Positions 26,431 through 41,841 of a stretch of 64,000 nucleotides of DNA are shown here, piece after piece. Source of the DNA: Anoplolepis gracilipes (lineage: Eukaryota; Arthropoda; Insecta; Hymenoptera; Formicidae); the NCBI RefSeq assembly GCF_047496725.1, contig NC_132970.1:4346001-4410000 (forward strand), in the 5' to 3' direction. The position numbers and the translations under genes were made by a program. How positions within the stretch are numbered: position 1 is the stretch's first letter; each line of letters starts with the position of its first letter. The notes beneath the pieces were generated by a model that was not told the DNA's origin, did not search any database, and saw only the letters and a list, made by a program, of their open reading frames with translations.

Positions 26431-28480
26431 ACCAATGGAATGCTAATAAGACGAGACACTGCCGTGAATACTATTCATTCATTGTTTCAAACTGCTGTAC
26501 GTATAAAAATTGAAACAGGCCGCGCTGTAAGCGCGAAATAAAATTACACCCTTTTAATAAGCAGCAGCTGTACGTTAATCAAGCTCAACTTTGTTCGTGT
26601 AGTATGTATATTGTTCTTTTTTAAATTGTACGTAATTTCTTACGACAAAATGCTCAATTATTTTCTTACAAATACTGCAATTTTAATGGAATAAACTATT
26701 ACGTTTTCCTCATTATATATATATACGTTGAAATTAGATATATTCTTGTCGCATAACTAAAGATTATAACAAAATGTGCGGATGTGGAGTAGAGATTCGA
26801 AAGCAATTTATTCGCCAAACGTTCTTGCTTCGTTTAGTTCCGATTTTCCGCGAGTTAATCCAGGGCTAGTTGATGTACATACATACGTGACGGCATCGAT
26901 CGATCTACTCTCAATGTCGTCACCAACGATGGGCGAGGAGCAACGGCGACACAAGCCTGGTCATTACTGAATGCAAATCATAGCGTAGTGCGATCGATGA
27001 GTTTGCACGGTGTCCCACGACTGAACGAGCGAGCGAACGAGCAAGCAAGCAGCGTGCGGCGTGCGTAACGCCGTTTAACCGTTTAGGGGTTCGTGACGCT
27101 TCAACGGGGTGAGAATCGGCCGCCACCCGGCTCGACACGCGCCTCGTTGCCCGTCGTGTCGATCAGGTTCTTTTTTTTCCTCGTCGTCGCATTTTAATAA
27201 CCACGCCACGTAACGACCCTCCTTTCACGTGGGCGTCGACGCGCTCTTATCAGCGTTTATAATATCCAGAAGAAGTAATACACGCGGGGGAACAACTTCG
27301 CGGCAACTTCGTAGCGATCCAACTAAGCTAATGTCCCATCAAATCTGACATCAAGACATTTAACAGATTCTTTAATAGAATCTATTAAAATACTCTGGTT
27401 GAAAGAATGACGTGGCGCGATAGCTGGTTCCGTTGGTATAAAGATAGTTTAATTTCAAGTCAAACTCAAACTCGAGAAGAATGAATAACCTCAGGCACCA
27501 TATTTTTACTCTTAAGACACTTTGATACTTTAAGTAGTAACAAGATCTAGAATTCTAGAAAAATAAAGATAGTAATATACATAATTTTATATAAAGAAAA
27601 TCTAACTTAATATTTTTATTTATAAAGAGAATATCGGAATGTCAGAGAGTCTTGCATCTTTCTGCAAAAAAGACATATACGACTATCGTATAAACACATT
27701 CATCGTTGCTTGCGCTATAAGCTCTCATAAGCTGGATAGGAAACGGGATAGGAAAATCTCAGCGGATTGAGTCGTCATCGTCTGTCGCCAGTTTCGGGAC
27801 AGAGTGTATCAAATCGCGCATTATAATTGGGACGTTGGTACGGCACGTGTCGAAGCAACGGACGCGCGATCACAGTAAGACCTGCTCGTATATTATTCCT
27901 ACGGAATCATAACTCTGCGTCTCGATATCGAATCGAATTACATGGCGATCGTTGGCCGGATGAGTCTCGAGTCAGTCGAGCAAGGGTGGATCGCCGGGGT
28001 ATCTTTGCACGCGTATGTACACGCGAGTGCACGCGCGTCGAACGATAATGCGTTTTCGCGCCGCTGCAGCCGCCGTCGATCGTCCACCGATCGCTTCTCG
28101 ACGATTCGTGCGTGCGTGCGTGCGTGCGTGCGTGTGTGCGTGCACTGGCTCCTTCTTTTTACACATCGCCCTCCTGCCGAACGGCACGAGCGGTCACGTG
28201 CCTCCGGTAACCCACCCCGCCCATCCCGGTTCACCCTGTCACCGAGCCACCCACTTTAGACACCCCTCAGAGCACCCCGGATTCGACCTACCCTCGTCAC
28301 TTCCGCGACCAGCTTTTTCGTCCGCCTTCACGTTCTCCCGGTCTTTTAGGCATCTCTCCTCATTATTCCCTCGCTGCCGATGTAACACGCGCGCGCGTCG
28401 CTTTAATAAAAACCTACTTACCTTCCCCCGATATGAGCGTCGCGAATGAAGACGTCGACATTGCACATGTCTCGTTTGCT
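26431..28480. other. Mixed spacer with CpG-rich block and a CGTG repeat
   Basis: 26560-26770 is AT-rich. 26880-27330 and 27780-28450 are CpG-rich. A (CGTG)n-type repeat lies at 28107-28144. On the minus strand AAG|GTAAGT (exon edge at 28422) is a near-perfect splice donor and could end an untranslated minus-strand exon. No protein-coding gene is recognised. Confidence 0.4.
28107..28144. repeat. (CGTG)n tetranucleotide repeat
   Basis: About nine CGTG/TGCG units with one TG interruption. Confidence 0.9.
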
Positions 28481-31400
28481 CTAGCGTATTATATTATTAC
28501 AAATGATATCGCGCGGTGTCAATCAGCGATCTCTTTAGATTATACATATACATATATAAATATGTAAATAATTAAATTAGAAATAATAATAATATATACA
28601 CAAGATTTTCATTTTTCTCAAACTTGTGTTACTTAATATCTATAGAATTATAATAACTTGATATAGCAAATAATATTTCTCAATAAGTGATTTCAATTTA
28701 GATATTGATAAATTATTGATATAGAGAACTGCAACAAATTGTTAAAATTGCTCGTTATCAGAAACATGGCTAAAACAAGTATCGCTCAAACAAGATCCAT
28801 CACATCCTCGTGAAAAATAAACGCAAAGTAAACTTCTCTTGTCTTTATTCAGATGAGAGATGTGGACGTCGAAAACTCGCGCGGAAAGATCAGTGGAGAT
28901 CAGCGAGCGAGGATATCGTTCCACGGATAGTTTGTTCCGCGCTCGTTTGACGAAAGGTATCATCCCGATCGTTTTGTCTCTTGCAGTTCCGCCGTCGCGC
29001 GTCGTTTGCACAAGCGTCAACGGACGAGACGACAATGCGAAAATGTACATGATGTACATGATATAGTAGCCGGACGCGCCGACCAGCGCCGTTGAACTTT
29101 AATATTACAAAAAGCTGTAATCCGGCGAGCAAGCTACCTGGAGCGTTAACCTCGGGCGCCCAATTTATAAAAATAACGATGAAATTACTGTTGCGTGAAG
29201 TGTAGCGTCATACAGGACACCGATGCACCGGCGTTGCATCGCGCGCGAAAGGATGACGGCTATTCGGAGCATGGGCGCGAGGGGAAGAAGGCGGGGGGGA
29301 AGAAGGGGCGGGAAGGGGGGAGGGAGAGCGGGATCGACTACCGAGGGGATGAGGGGATGAGACACACGGGTTGGCGCAACGTTGCGCAAGGGGTGCCGTG
29401 ACGTGCGTTTTGTCCGTCATCGGCTACCGGACCATCGGGGCGTCGATGTTTTAGTCTGCGCTCGCGTTTCACGTTCGAAAAAATATGCGCACTGGCACGT
29501 GAGCTAATCGGTGGTAATAACGAAATCTCGGGTCCGATTAATTAAAACGGCGGACACGCGGCGCGGAGCTCGAGAAAACGACTCTTCGAGTTCTTCCGGA
29601 CATACATATATGTAATGTATGTGTGCGCAGGTGCGCGCGCCAATAGTGCGTATATCGTCTCCTGCTGCGCTTCATACGATCCTCCCGATCATCCTCTTTT
29701 CCTCCCTTTACTCTCGTTCTCTTCCGAGAGGGGGATGCTATCTCGGAATAAATACCCGCAAAAATGTTTGTCGAACATAAAATTAATTTTCTTTATAGGT
29801 GGTAAATTGCGAGAGCGATGAAATTTGCGTTATTGTGTATTAATAGCATTGATGGTCTCACGCGAAAAATTCAATTCAATTATAAAACATCAGGATAATT
29901 GTCAGAAGCAAACATGTATTCAATTCATCACTACACTGCAACCAAAGCTGACAGTTTCTATCTGTTTCTTCTAAGTTTCCATCAGAGTTTTATAAAAAAC
30001 TAGCTATCTAATTCTAGTTAATTTATTTAACCTCATTATTATAAATTATAATAAAAAGATAGATCGTAAAAATATAATTTTCTATGACTATGTATAATCT
30101 GATCTTTCTCTTCTTTACAGTGCAAGCACGCATTATCTGATCAAGTATTAAAAAGTAGCCCATATATTATCAAATATATACATATATTCAAAAGTAAATT
30201 CGATAATGGTATATAGTATATTGATGCTGCTTTGTACAGACGTCTCGCAAACGCCTAAAGTTGAAACATGATGAAGAATGATAGCATCGTTGCGATAATC
30301 GCGAGGGAGGAAAATATGACGTTCAAGCGAGCACGTGTTTCCGTCCTCGCGGTTATTAGATCACGATGAATCACAGAAAAAGGCGATTCTCCCCGCGACC
30401 ATCGTCCTCGGAAAGATGGAAGGGACCGCTCGACAACCACTCGACTTCTACATCGCCCTCCTCCACCTCCTCCCTTTCCTCCGCAATCCTCATCGAGCCG
30501 ATGCTAACAATGTTTGCAGATATATTGCGTCTCACGCATCACTTGCTCCGCAAATTGTTTTATAAACAGATTATAGCGACAGCCGGGTCGCTACCGCCGT
30601 AACGCTGGTAATATACCCCGAAACCACCCCTCCAACAGTCCTCTCTCGACCTCCACCCGTATACACGTGGACCATTTCGTGGTCGAAAACGGCGACAGTC
30701 CTCAGTGAGAATTTCCTCCACGCAACTTGAGAGACAGATATCTGTTTGATCTTAGATCAGTATCTCAAAGTGACCAACCATGTTTGATCTGAAAGATGAG
30801 ATATATTCTCTCCATTTCAAATGTAAAGTTCATCTGCGTTCATACATAGAACGTTTGCGTAACACTTAAATGGATTATATAAGCATTAAAATTGATATAG
30901 ATTGTAGACTTTATTGTATTAAAAAGTTTTTAATGATATTTCAGAATTGTTAATATCTACGTGCAACGATCGTCATCGAATAAATCGTTTTACATATGAT
31001 TCGAAGCTATAAACATACTCGACGATAATAGTATACGGCAATTTACGTTAAAACGAATTTAAATTGAATTAATACGTATTGTAACTTGCGCTGAATGCAG
31101 GTTACATCGCGTAGTACATGTATGAGGCGTAACATAGTCTAATATGGAGTATCGGATATCGATAACATGATATCCAGCTTCGCGAAAACAAACAACTATA
31201 CAATGTGCAAAAATTTTCATCGACTCTACATGGATGTAGAACTATCATCATTCTCACTGACAGTTTATTTTAAATTCTCTAACTTACTCAAAATATTCTA
31301 AAAAACAATTGAATACTTTGTAAATTGTACCAAAGAATGATATCAAATTGAGAAAAAGTTTCATACTTTCATTCATAATTTATAATTTATATTCTGGCTC

Positions 31401-32152
31401 TATATTTTTTATTTTAATTTTAAATTTACTTTTGCAAAAATTATAGGTAAAATAAGAGATGTCTTTTGAAAAGATAGATTCAACATTATATTTAATTATC
31501 TTTCAAGCGATAGATCTTTTAAGTAGGATTCATACATAAGAAATACTTTGGCTAGATAGGAGAGATGTAAGAATTCCTAATCAATATTGTTCGGTTAAGA
31601 CAATTAAGGGGATCAGATGGCTGCTGCTGGTTAGGTGCCGGTGAGGACGGAACGAATTCCTACATCCGGGAATAGGAAAAATCTGGTGAAATCGGCTCAT
31701 TGGCTCGGTAATAGCGGTTACCCGTTACATGAAGCGGAACGTGCTCCTTATTGCGGTGAACCTGAGACTTAATGGCCTGTGACCCGGGTACGCTGCCGCG
31801 GTGCAGCTACAGTATACAGGGCGACCGTTAGGAGAGAGTACACGCCGAGAACTTAGTTATTCCTGAAAAGCCGGAAGAGCTAACGTCTCCGGCAGCGCGA
31901 CGCGCCTGCCGGGCGTCTCCGGTCGCGTGGCTTTATGGTCTCGCATAACCTTCCCTCGCGATCGAAATGGCTGCAACCCCTGTATCCGTTTGATGACTCC
32001 TTTAGCGAGGCTTTCTCGAGATATTGCGACTTTCACGTATGGGCGATCAGATATGATTATCTATGCTATATGTAAAGTCGTGCGTTCGTCTGCAAATTAT
32101 AGAAACATCTATGTGTAACATCACGAATAAATATATTATTAATTTGTTATAT
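28481..32152. other. Mixed spacer with CpG-rich blocks at 28.86-29.7 and 31.6-31.96 kb
   Basis: 28500-28760 is AT-rich. 28860-29700 is CpG-rich with G-runs around 29280-29330. 30250-30720 is moderately CpG-rich. 30800-31580 is AT-rich. 31600-31960 is a compact block of mixed composition with ATGGCCTGTGAC at 31772-31783. No open frame has recognisable content. Confidence 0.4.
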
Positions 32153-32535
32153 TAAAAATAGCTTTGAATATTATGCACAAAAGTAATATAATTTAAATAA
32201 AATAAAATAAACATAAGAAGGCAATGGAGAGCCGACGCGGGTGTAGGGCGTGAAAAGAAACTTCTTTCTTAAACAGTATTCGATTCCATCTTCATTTTTT
32301 CTTTCATACGTTTCGGACTCATTTCCGAGCCTTCTTCAATAACTTTAAAAATATAAAATGATCAAATAATAAATCAAACAGTAAAAGATAGCGATAGTAC
32401 ACTTTCTGTACCCCTACTATCGCTATCTTTTATTGTTTGATTTATTATTTGATCAATTTATATTTTTAAAGTCGGCTCTTCATTGCTTTCTTATGTTTAT
32501 TTTATTTTATTTATCAATATTAAAAGCTTTAAAAA
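32153..32535. mobile_element. Large interrupted foldback element, possibly Penelope-like
   Basis: A left arm (about 32153-32400) and a right arm (32415-32535) are inverted copies around a loop of about 15 bases. The core arms match almost perfectly across GATAGCGATAGTA, AATAATAAATC and TTTAAAAATATA. Further out, AGAGCCGAC and AACATAAGAA also match, with AATAAAATAAAATAAA beyond them. The left arm carries an extra segment of about 107 bases (32237-32343) that is absent from the right arm. Read on the minus strand, that segment contains TGAAGAAGGC, then GAGTCCGAAACG, which resembles the degenerate hammerhead-type motif (CTGAAGA...CGAAAC) I associate with Penelope-like retroelement ends. The foldback is directly visible; the family is inference. 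Confidence 0.5.

Positions 32536-35839
<3,304 letters not shown>

Positions 35840-35895
<56 letters not shown>
35840..35895. repeat. (TA)n microsatellite
   Basis: About 28 TA units; the Ile/Tyr open frames across it are artefacts. Confidence 0.96.
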
Positions 35896-35898
<3 letters not shown>

Positions 35899-37619
35899 TA
35901 AATATATTAAATATGAAACATATATAAAATAAGCCTATTAAAATAAACAACAGCATAAACATAAACTTAATAAATACAATAATATTTAATTGCGTTCCAG
36001 TAGTATCATTGTAATACGTGATCAATCTTCAATTCTATTATTTTTTTCAGATATATATTTATTTTATATTTCTTTTTGCTAGACTAATCAGTAAAGAAAT
36101 TGTGATCGCAAAAACTTGTCTATCTGACCAGAATAAAAAAGCAAAGTTTTTTTATGTAGTGAGAGAATCTAGCGATTGCTCAGTTCCCATATGTCAGTCC
36201 CAAGAGTGTGCCTTGGCTTTACTTTTTGTCTTTTCTTCCGGCAAAGTTTTTAAGCGAGAGAGAACACATTTACGACGTACATTCCGTTTCTTAGATGACT
36301 ATGACAAACTTTTATAAAATAAAATGGTAAACTATTACGCGGTTTTGATAGGTTAAAATCGTTAGAAAATGGCGTTTATTTAAATTATTAAGCAAACCAA
36401 TATATAAGGTATATTTTATTTATCTTAATTAAATTGTCACAATACTTAATATAAAAATTGATTTTTTTTATAGTCATGTAAAAAATATTATACCTTTATT
36501 TTGAATTTTACTTACACAATATTAAAGTATTTTAATCAATCTCTCGTTTAAGGAAACCAATGCAAACAAAGTATTAGTGAACAGAACGTTTTATTTTTTT
36601 AAATACCCGCAGGTTACATACGCGATGTGAATTAATAAATTATGTGCAAACCCCCGACCACTTTTTCCATTGCATTTTGTTTCAATCTCCATATTCAGAT
36701 AAATATTTTCGCCTAATTGTTAGTTAATAAGCCGTAAAGCATGAAAAAATTAATAATTTTCGTATAAATGGAACATAATGATATCACCCGCTAAATCGAA
36801 TTGCGGGGAAAAAACGCCGAATGATTGCAATGCATTTCGATGGTGGGAGGATACTGCACAAATCAGGATCGCTGGTCACGATAAAACAATTCTACAAAAT
36901 GCTCTCTAGATTAAAATGCGTACAAAATGAGAAGCGCAAATTACCGAACAAATTGTTGGCGTATTATCGAATGCAGCGCTTGTAAAAGTAATATTCGTAT
37001 TTCAAAAATGAAGGATGATCGTACACCGTGAAGAGTGCATTTCGCAAGCTCATTACACGACCGAGCATGAATGCAAAAATCTCTGGTTACGGGTATGGTA
37101 ATCGAGAACGTTCACAGAATAATTCCCTTCTTCTCTTTATAACGAATCCTCGCCATCGGTGTACCAGCTGCGCGGAAAAAGTCGATCTGCATACTCCGCA
37201 ACGTCCGTCGGAAGGAAATCGCTCTGACGGTCGTCGATCGAGCATGACGAAGCGCTTGTGCGATTTCCTGGTTCAGCGAAAAATCGTTACGATCGGCCTT
37301 CGTGACCGGCCTAATCGCAATGACAACGCAATTGTAAAACGTATGCGATGTAAAACGTATTTTTCCTATCCATCGCAGTTCGCTAACATTATAAATGATG
37401 CTCGCATTTTTTACTTTTTTTACATCGTCTTTCTACAGTCGATTTCATTAAAATTGATACGCTATTGAAAAACTTACTTATTCTTCGCAAGTTCATAGCT
37501 GACGTCGCGAAATCGTAAAATATCACTCATCAAATTTGGCCATTTAGTAGAGTACATTGTATCACGCGAAACGTGAAAATGTTTCAGTTTCCAGTAAAGC
37601 ATCTTAGTTTCCGAGGCAC
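35896..37619. other. AT-rich spacer with a mixed-composition open frame
   Basis: A 146-codon plus frame at 37028-37468 is the longest low-repeat frame outside the compositionally biased blocks, but it has no signal peptide, repeat or motif. The rest is AT-rich, with AAAATGGCG at 36366-36374. Confidence 0.45.
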
Positions 37620-37956
37620 GCGCGTTTCCAGCAACAGAGAGTTTACCTAAGTCCCACTCTCAGCTGTCAGCACGCGCTGATTCGCGAAATCAACGAGACC
37701 CGTGTGCTTTCACATACTTCGTCAGAAAAATTCGTGCGAAGTGTTCGGATGTGCTATTGTTTTCCCGACCCATTGTATCGACCGTTTATCAAATAGCTGC
37801 AGTTAATCCGGTTATGGGTGGTCGCGCGCGAGTCGAAGACGGCGGCGGGAGATCGCAGACAGAGAAAAGCGGGATGCTTCGGGGGCGGATAGAGCGGGGG
37901 GTTCGCTGATTGCAGCGAGTAATGACGGCAGCCGAGGGGTGTGCAGTAGCTTGGAA
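37620..37956 (+). promoter_or_regulatory. CpG-rich block ending in a splice donor; possible untranslated first exon
   Basis: The composition changes sharply from AT-rich to CpG/GC-rich, with purine-rich GGCGGCGGGAGA near 37845. The block ends at GAA|GTAAGTA (donor GT at 37957-37958), a strong splice donor. That arrangement is typical of a promoter plus untranslated first exon of a plus-strand transcript. No coding sequence is seen. Confidence 0.3.
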
Positions 37957-38135
37957 GTAAGTAAAAATTTTAAATTTAGTTACAGCTCGCGCGCGACCCC
38001 CGATTCGGCATCGTCTAACATTCGTTCTCGGCGGTTTACGAATCCCGCGAATGTATGGCGGAACAGGATGAGTCAGCGAGCATAGTAATCGTGGTGATTA
38101 CGTAACGACGAGAATGACAATAATTTCATGCGAGG

Positions 38136-38389
38136 CAGGGCTGACAAAATATTGTGTACAAAAATATATCTTTCAAATAAAAATATAAAATAATTTAAAA
38201 AATATATACTTGTAAAATAAAAAATGCATGATATATGTCGCTGTAAAAATGTCATTCGAGAAACAAAATACATAAATACTCTGAAGGGTTTTATTCTGAA
38301 AATTTAATTCGAGATACACAAAATAGAAAAATATATTTTGCATTTCAAATATTCAGGCATTCATGTATTTGACGCACTGTCCAGCCCTG
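38136..38389. mobile_element. Possible hAT-like non-autonomous element
   Basis: A 254-base AT-rich island in GC-rich sequence begins with CAGGGCTG and ends with CAGCCCTG, an inverted pair of the CAGGG type used by hAT transposons. The inner arms share AAAATATATTTT-like and TACATAAAT-like stretches. The flanks ATGCGAGG and TAGGATAA do not match, so an 8-base target duplication is not seen. The identity is uncertain. Confidence 0.4.
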
Positions 38390-38689
38390 TAGGATAACGT
38401 CGCGAGGAGACCAATGATCCGGGTGTTGTTCGTGTTCATCGGGAACTGTGTCGGCGTCAGGAGGGTGGTTGCGAGCTTTAATAAGAGCTGCCGAATTTCA
38501 CACTGACTTGACGGAGTCGGGCCGGGGGAAAGTTTTTCGCGGCGGCAATACCACCCCCGAGTAGCGGCCGGAGATCCGAAGGGACGAGCGGGGTGAAATC
38601 GAGGGCCGGGCAGGAAGGGAAAAGATTCGGTGAGGGGGGGGGGGTCGGGGGAAATTGGAAGGGAGGCGTGCGGTTGATCGGCTCGAATA

Positions 38690-38780
38690 AAGTTTAGGTC
38701 GCGCTCCGCGCGCGTGCCCGCGCCACGCACACGCGCGTTTCGTATATATAGCAGGCGAGCTAAGCGATCGACAGCCGGAT
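38690..38780 (+). promoter_or_regulatory. Promoter-like TATA box in a CpG-rich block
   Basis: TATATATAG at 38743-38751 follows a very CpG-rich stretch (38690-38740) with CGCGCG runs. Transcription would start near 38775. ATGGCCTCTGAC lies downstream at 38821-38832. No coding exon is seen after it. Confidence 0.35.
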
Positions 38781-38834
38781 TATTGGAGTATTAGAACTTG
38801 TCTCATAACTCACGGACCTAATGGCCTCTGACCC

Positions 38835-39949
38835 AGCGATTCGGCGCTGCGCTGCGTATTGCCTTTGACGCGGCGGAGGATATATGTCGGTTCGCCGCTC
38901 TGCACTTTGTCTGCCACGAACGCGCTCTTATTTTTTTTTCTTTTTTCGCTTTATTGTTTTTGGGCGACTCAAGAGTATAAACGATTGTGCAGATATCAGG
39001 CTTGAATTTTTAGCTGGTATATACATTTTCTACAAGCTCATTATCTTTATTCTTCTATATATCTTTCATTCTTTGTATAAGACATAAATATATAAATTTA
39101 TTTTATACATAGAAAGCTTGCAGAGAAGTTTAAGCAAGAAGTTTTAAGTAATCTCGATAAAAAATGCGCTTGCAAAACATTATTGTTCCAACAATAGCGT
39201 TTTAATTATTGAATAAAATATTTATAAATAGAGTGTATCTCAAGAGAATAATATTCTGTACTCTCGCCAGAAACTAGTTCAGGTTAAACATAGAGTCGAA
39301 AAAATCAAGATTGCAAAAATCGAGGGCGCAGAGCCAAGATTCGTTTCACGAGGGACGCTCTGGTCAGGAAAGCGAACAGCTGCGAGCATGCCAGTTCGCA
39401 CTCGAGAGAGCGCATCAGACGGACTCGCAACAGGATTGTTTTAATGCCATTTAAACTAATCGAATTAGAGAACGAACCGATGTGACGATACGACGATAAA
39501 AAAGGCCTGGGGAGGGGGAGGTAGGACTAGGACGGGAAGGGGGAGGGGGAAATAGGGGGAAAAAGGTAGCTGAGACTCGGATACGGGACGAAGGGCGGAA
39601 GGGGCTTTGGGACAGAGACGGGGGGGTGTACGGATGGGCACGCAAAAGGGGCGCGTGGATGTGCAACAACAACCCCTCAGCCTCCTGCAAACTCCGCAGC
39701 TGCCAGGCGCAGCGCCCGCTCGACCGGAAGTAACGCGACTACTGCCTACAACACGTCTCCGTCTCGCTCTCCTGCTGTCTATCTCGCTGCTGCCACCCTC
39801 CTTCGCTCCGCGTGCGCGCTCTCTGTTTCTCTCTGTCACTTCTCTTTCTCTCCTACTCTCATCATCACCCGCTACCGACTCGTACACCCCTCCACTGTCA
39901 TTTACATGCGTACACACTCAGGGGATGATGCGCGTCTCTCTATCTTGCT
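38835..39949. other. AT-rich then CpG-rich block
   Basis: 39050-39260 is AT-rich. 39290-39940 is CpG- and G-rich, with GGGGGAGGGGGAAATAGGGGG near 39540, a G-run array. No gene is recognised, and the open frames overlap on both strands. Confidence 0.45.
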
Positions 39950-39965
39950 CTCTCCCTCCCTCCCT

Positions 39966-40018
<53 letters not shown>

Positions 40019-40050
40019 ACTCTCTCTCTTTCTCTCTATCTCTCTCGCGG
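39950..40050. repeat. CCCT then (CT)n microsatellite
   Basis: CCCT tetranucleotides (39953-39972) pass into (CT)n and then imperfect CT repeats. Confidence 0.95.
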
Positions 40051-41810
40051 TTGACTCCGCGCGGGAACACGATTTTCAGTGAGCGGAAGAGAAATGCACG
40101 GTTCTCTTTCACTGAAAAGAAACTCGACGTCGCGACATCCACGTCAACGCCGGCTATGACATCCCGACACGCTCACTAGTTGAAGAAATAACCACTCCAA
40201 AACATTTTTACACGATTTGCATAAACGTTATGTGTTGATAGCTTTTAATTTAATAAATTTTTCTAAGTCTAGTATTTCTTCCTAAAATATTTTTAAAACT
40301 ATATAAAAAGCGTATTTTCAATATTTGTAAACGATTGCATTCAGCGCATGATTTAATACGTATGTAAATCGCAATATTTTAAATGACGTACCTTCTATAC
40401 ATCCACTTTTGATTCTTGTAGTGTACGAAATGTATTCGCGTCGAATCAAATTTTTTCTAGATGAACAACTTTGCACGTGCTTATTGAATGCGTGTCATTT
40501 ATAAAGAGAACACGCATCTGACATGTAACAGCTATATATCTATATAAATCGTGCATCTTTCTCTAGGTATCTCTTATATTGTATTTCTTAATTAATAAAT
40601 AATAATTAATTTGAATTAAAGTATTTAAAATATTTAAAAATTAATTTAATAGTTAGTTAAGTAAATTGCTGTTCAAAATTCGTGTTAATTTTTCTTTTTA
40701 TTTACATATAATTTATTACATTTATACAAATAAATTAATATACTATTATTTGTAACAATGTTTAGCACTAACAATGTATTTTCTCCGCTATAAGAAAATT
40801 CATAGTTCTTTAATGTACTAACAAAAGGTGTCAAAACATGGCAATATTAGTTGTCGCATTGCAATGAGCATCACAATGTAGATAATACATATCTACATAC
40901 CTTAAACGACAAATTAAATTGTTCCGCGACACCCCACCGCATATTGGGTGTATAGTATGCTTATTGCCTATTACAAGTCTCCTCTTTATTCTCTCTTTAC
41001 CTGTTGTCCTCGTCAGTAAATTACGCACACCCTCTTCTTTCATTAATGCCTTTAAAAGGCACTCCAATACTACGTATCCGTTTATTTGAAGACATGATTA
41101 TTCGATGATGTAATGTACGATTATGAAATAGCTTCTCGTAATATTATATAATAATTAATGAGGTAATATCGTGACTATAAAAGATCACCGTAATGAAATC
41201 GATTTACATTAATAATGATTATTTAGCTACAATATAAAAAATAGTAGAAAAATACGTATAATTATAAAAGCATTAAAGAAGCAGCAAATTGAGAATAAAT
41301 GGCGTATTCTTTCTGGAAATTTATAAAATATTTGCATCGTCAGAGGTTTACGCCTCACTATAGCGGCAAATACTTAAAGTTTCTTGTAAAACAATTTCCA
41401 ATTAAAAATCGTAACAATTAGCGATCTTTTTCGAACTCTACGGAATCTTAAAAGCCAAGAGTCACGATGTCAATTCCGTGAATCAAAGAATAGACGAGAG
41501 AGGAAATGCCGAACGCAAGAGCATAAAACTCGCGCGCGCGTCGCCGCGTCGCATGCCGCATGCGGTCCATGTGCTTCTACGCGCACGGAACCACGCGCCG
41601 ATCCAACCCTCCGTCAAAAGCACCACAAGAGCGACCGGTAGCAACCCTCCTATCGACGTCGCTCCGCCCCTTGCCACCACTCTTGTTGCACCCCGATAGA
41701 CGTCTGGCGCGTATAGTCGCCTATGGGGTTGCAACCCCGGTCGGTGCAACGCCATCGGGATCCGCCGGCATCCCTTTTCACTCCGTGCAACCCTTCAACG
41801 ATGCGCTCGA

Positions 41811-41841
41811 CCATCCGTCCGTCCATCCGTCCGTCCATCCG
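41811..41841. repeat. Imperfect CCGT/CCAT tetranucleotide repeat
   Basis: CCATCCGTCCGT unit repeated about 2.5 times. Confidence 0.85.

Noticed and set aside
32237..32343. The extra 107-base segment as an intron retained in one arm
   Set aside because: No GT...AG borders fit the segment on either strand at the junctions shared by the two arms.
37028..37468. 146-codon plus-strand open frame of mixed composition
   Set aside because: It has no repeats, but also no signal peptide, motif, promoter or splice context. A few frames of this length are expected by chance in a 64 kb window of this composition.
39607..40179. 190-codon plus-strand open frame
   Set aside because: It crosses the (CT)n tract as a Leu/Ser repeat, and similar frames are open on the opposite strand. 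This is composition, not coding.
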